A DNA stretch of 8,023 nt, from the NCBI GenBank assembly GCA_021828605.1, contig JAJZEG010000377.1, positions 1 to 8,023 of the forward strand. Reading direction: 5' to 3'. This DNA comes from Pseudomonadota bacterium (GTDB taxonomy: Bacteria; Pseudomonadota; Alphaproteobacteria; Acetobacterales; Acetobacteraceae). Of this stretch, positions 6,438 through 8,023 are shown in pieces. The notes below the pieces were generated by a model. That model was given only the letters and a program-made list of their open reading frames with translations. It made no database searches and was not told where the DNA came from. Numbering within the stretch: the first letter of the stretch is position 1; each line of letters starts with the position of its first letter. Made by a program: the position numbers and the translations under genes.

Positions 6438-6998
6438 TCAGCCAAACGGCGTTACCTGCCAGATCGTGCCGACCGGGCTGCAGAGCATTGGTTGCGCATT
6501 GCCTGAAATCACGCCCTGATCATGGCCGATCAGCCCGCAAACCGCGCGGAAAAACGCGCCATGTGACACGATTAACAGAGGTCCGGGCTCGGTCAATATC
6601 CGCGTCATCACCTGCGCCGCGCGGCGGGTGATATCGGCGAAGCTTTCCGCGCCCTCGGGCGTTGATCGCCCGTCGAGCCAGTCACTGAACCAGGGCATTA
6701 GCGGTTTGCCCTCCTGGCCGCCGAAAATCACCTCGCGCAAATCAGGCTCGATGCTGAGGGGCAGGTTCAAGGTCGCATTGACGATGGTTGCTGTTTCATG
6801 CGCGCGCAGCATTGGTGAGGTGATGATGCCGATTAGGCCGCGCCCCGCGAGCAAGGGTGCTGCCGCCTGGGCCTGTGCGCGGCCCAGCGCATTGAGCGGA
6901 ATATCGATCGCCCCTTGCGACAGGCCTTGCGCGTTGTAATCGGTCTGGCCGTGGCGGAGAAAATAAAATTGCCGCCGTGGCAGACCGGGCAGGCTCAA
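6438..6998 (-). CDS. Histidine phosphatase superfamily (phosphoglycerate mutase-like) protein
   Basis: This is a 186-residue branch-2H phosphatase of the small GpmB/CobC type. The phosphorylated histidine is H16 in LRHGQTDYN (14-22), with R15 beside it. The second phosphate-binding Arg is R65 (SPMLRAHETA), the acid/base Glu is E89 (LREV) followed by GGQEG, and the second catalytic His is H146 (VSHG). All core residues are present, so it should be an active phosphatase. The substrate is unknown, and a cofactor-dependent mutase role is less likely at this size. It starts with TTG at 6998: the TTGA overlaps the upstream GST stop by four bases, and GGAGG lies seven bases upstream inside the GST gene. 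No other start keeps the RHG motif near the N-terminus. The overlap suggests translational coupling with the GST. Confidence 0.9.
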   Translation of the reverse strand: MSLPGLPRRQFYFLRHGQTDYNAQGLSQGAIDIPLNALGRAQAQAAAPLLAGRGLIGIITSPMLRAHETATIVNATLNLPLSIEPDLREVIFGGQEGKPLMPWFSDWLDGRSTPEGAESFADITRRAAQVMTRILTEPGPLLIVSHGAFFRAVCGLIGHDQGVISGNAQPMLCSPVGTIWQVTPFG

Positions 6999-7618
6999 GC
7001 CAGCCCCTCCGCCGCCATCGCGCGTTGCACCGCAGGGCGGGCCAGCATTCGGGCATAATGCGCGGCGACATTCGGCGGTAGCGGACAGGTTTTCCGACCT
7101 TCAGCCCAGAAGGAGACATAAAACAGGGCGGCATCGGCGATGGAAAAATGCCCGATCAAATAATCGCGCTTGGCCAAAGCCTGGTCCATCAGCGCGAACC
7201 CTTCGCTGAACAGGCGTAGCCCCTCGGCGCGTACCGCTGTTAGAGCCGCTTCATCGCCGCCCAGCGCAAACCGTTCCGGGCGGAACATCCGGGCAAAGCC
7301 CTGACCATGCATGAAGCTGTTGATATAGGCCATGAATTCGGTCGCGCGCGCCCATTCCACCGGGTCGGTCGGCATCAGCGCCTTGGCCGGATTGGTTGCC
7401 GCCAAATATCCAGCAATCGCAAGCCATTCGGTGAGGATTTCGCCATTATCAAATTGCAGCGCCGGCACTTTGGCTTTCGGGTTGATCGCGCGAAATTCGG
7501 GGGTCAAATGCTCGCCGCCGCGCAAATTAACCGCCTGCGCAGAATAGGGTTCGCCGATTTCTTCCAAAATCACATGAATGCCCAACGAACAGGCGCCCGG
7601 CGCATAGAAAATTTTCAT
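6995..7618 (-). CDS. Glutathione S-transferase, beta-class-like
   Basis: This cytoplasmic enzyme conjugates or exchanges glutathione on electrophilic substrates. The 207 residues show a thioredoxin-fold N-domain with FYAPGACSL (4-12), placing C10 where beta-class bacterial GSTs keep their active-site cysteine. The cis-proline motif KVPAL follows at 50-54, then LTEW at 62-65, where most relatives have Glu followed by Ser or Gly; here it is Trp. The all-helical C-domain contains HGQGFARMF (104-112) and the N-capping box SIAD (159-162). The ATG at 7618 is preceded by AAAGGAA at good spacing. It is the first gene of a three-gene minus-strand cluster, and its TGA stop overlaps the TTG start of the phosphatase. 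The substrate is unknown. Confidence 0.92.
   Translation of the reverse strand: MKIFYAPGACSLGIHVILEEIGEPYSAQAVNLRGGEHLTPEFRAINPKAKVPALQFDNGEILTEWLAIAGYLAATNPAKALMPTDPVEWARATEFMAYINSFMHGQGFARMFRPERFALGGDEAALTAVRAEGLRLFSEGFALMDQALAKRDYLIGHFSIADAALFYVSFWAEGRKTCPLPPNVAAHYARMLARPAVQRAMAAEGLA
7006..7010 (-). promoter_or_regulatory. Ribosome binding site supporting the TTG start of the phosphatase
   Basis: GGAGG on the minus strand lies seven bases before the TTG at 6998, inside the last codons of the GST gene. Together with the TTGA stop/start overlap it is the main evidence for the rare TTG start. Confidence 0.7.
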
Positions 7619-7652
7619 CGGATCGTTCCTTTCAAGAGTGAGATCAGCCTGA

Positions 7653-7688
7653 TGTCCCTTAATTGATGACGGATAAAATTCAGGGACA
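7653..7688. repeat. 36-bp near-perfect inverted repeat between prs and gst
   Basis: Arms of 12 nt, TGTCCCTTAATT and AATTCAGGGACA, flank a 12-nt spacer. Eleven of the twelve arm positions pair. It occupies nearly half of the 77-nt gap, 7 nt after the prs stop. It could be a weak terminator for prs (a hairpin, but without a clear T-run on either strand) or a dimeric regulator site controlling the gst cluster. The repeat itself is read directly from the sequence. Its role is open. Confidence 0.6.
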
Positions 7689-7695
7689 CGCGCAC

Positions 7696-8023
7696 TCAGT
7701 CAAACAGAGAACTGACCGAGGTTTCATCAGATATATTGCGCATCGCGGCGGCCAACAGGGGGGCAATGCTCAATACCCGCAAATTCGCGGGCTGGGCGCG
7801 CACCGTGCTCAGGCGAATACTATCGGTAATGGTCAAGGTTTCAATCGGGCTGGATTCGATCCGGTCCAACGCTTGGCCCGACAGCACCCCATGGGTGACA
7901 TAGGCCGAGACCGAGGCGGCGCCATGCTGCAATAAGGCCTCAGCGGCATTGACGAAGGTGCCACCGGAATCAACGATATCATCGATCAGGATGCAGGTGC
8001 GTCCTTCAACATCGCCGATCACA
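7696..8023 (-). CDS. prs: Ribose-phosphate pyrophosphokinase (PRPP synthetase), C-terminal part
   Basis: PRPP synthetase makes 5-phosphoribosyl 1-diphosphate from ribose 5-phosphate and ATP, feeding purine, pyrimidine, histidine and NAD synthesis. Only the last 109 or so residues are in the window, and the frame stays open at the right edge. The ribose-phosphate/PRPP-binding loop is clear: ILIDDIVDSGGTF, with the paired Asp and Gly-Gly-Thr typical of the family. Next come the helix AAEALLQHGA, THGVLSG, and the C-terminal SIAPLLAAAMRNI region. It ends in SSLFD, as in other alphaproteobacterial Prs. The first GTG near the edge is not a real start, because about 200 N-terminal residues are missing. 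Confidence 0.95.
   Translation of the reverse strand, partial: VIGDVEGRTCILIDDIVDSGGTFVNAAEALLQHGAASVSAYVTHGVLSGQALDRIESSPIETLTITDSIRLSTVRAQPANLRVLSIAPLLAAAMRNISDETSVSSLFD

Noticed and set aside
5679..6506. Plus-strand open frame of 275 codons antisense to the alcohol dehydrogenase
   Set aside because: It is biased in composition, has no recognisable domain and lies fully over a gene with all metal ligands intact.
7663..7935. Plus-strand 90-codon frame over the prs 3' end
   Set aside because: It is antisense to a clear PRPP synthetase reading frame and has no recognisable motif.

Overview
The window reads as a chromosomal segment of an alphaproteobacterium. GC content is moderately high (about 60% by eye). 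The compact SecD (526 aa) and SecF (322 aa), a beta-class GST and the other proteins look most like Acetobacteraceae or related acidophilic lineages. That placement comes from recognising protein families by eye, not from a search. Nine genes fill the window. Two of them (minC at the left edge, prs at the right edge) run off the ends. I see no rRNA, tRNA, CRISPR array, insertion sequence or phage gene.

Left part (1-1589, all minus strand): the N-terminal 160 codons of the division inhibitor minC start from a GTG codon, with a TATAAT -10 box upstream. Before it lies a 328-residue Gfo/Idh/MocA oxidoreductase resembling the UDP-GlcNAc 3-dehydrogenase (GnnA-like) branch. A 120-bp intergenic region separates that gene from the divergent secDF pair.

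Middle (1710-5204, plus strand): secD and secF, 10 nt apart, encode the proton-driven accessory complex of the Sec translocon. No yajC precedes them here. After secF comes a 110-nt AT-rich region (about 36% GC) with short repeats. A stand-alone EAL-domain protein follows. It keeps the usual metal and c-di-GMP ligands but has a rewritten DDFGTG loop. Its stop codon is only 3 nt from the stop of the convergent alcohol dehydrogenase gene.

Right part (5208-8023, minus strand): reading from right to left, the 3' end of prs (PRPP synthetase), a 77-nt gap holding a 36-bp near-perfect inverted repeat, then a tight cluster of a beta-class glutathione S-transferase, a histidine-phosphatase-superfamily protein whose TTG start overlaps the GST stop (TTGA), and an iron-containing alcohol dehydrogenase 33 nt further on with a strong Shine-Dalgarno. 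These three look co-transcribed, perhaps handling reactive carbonyl or electrophilic compounds, though the joint function is inference.

I find no clearly new multi-gene system. The most interesting points are the EAL protein with its altered loop 6 and unusual upstream region, the three-gene gst/phosphatase/ADH cluster, and the inverted repeat beside prs.
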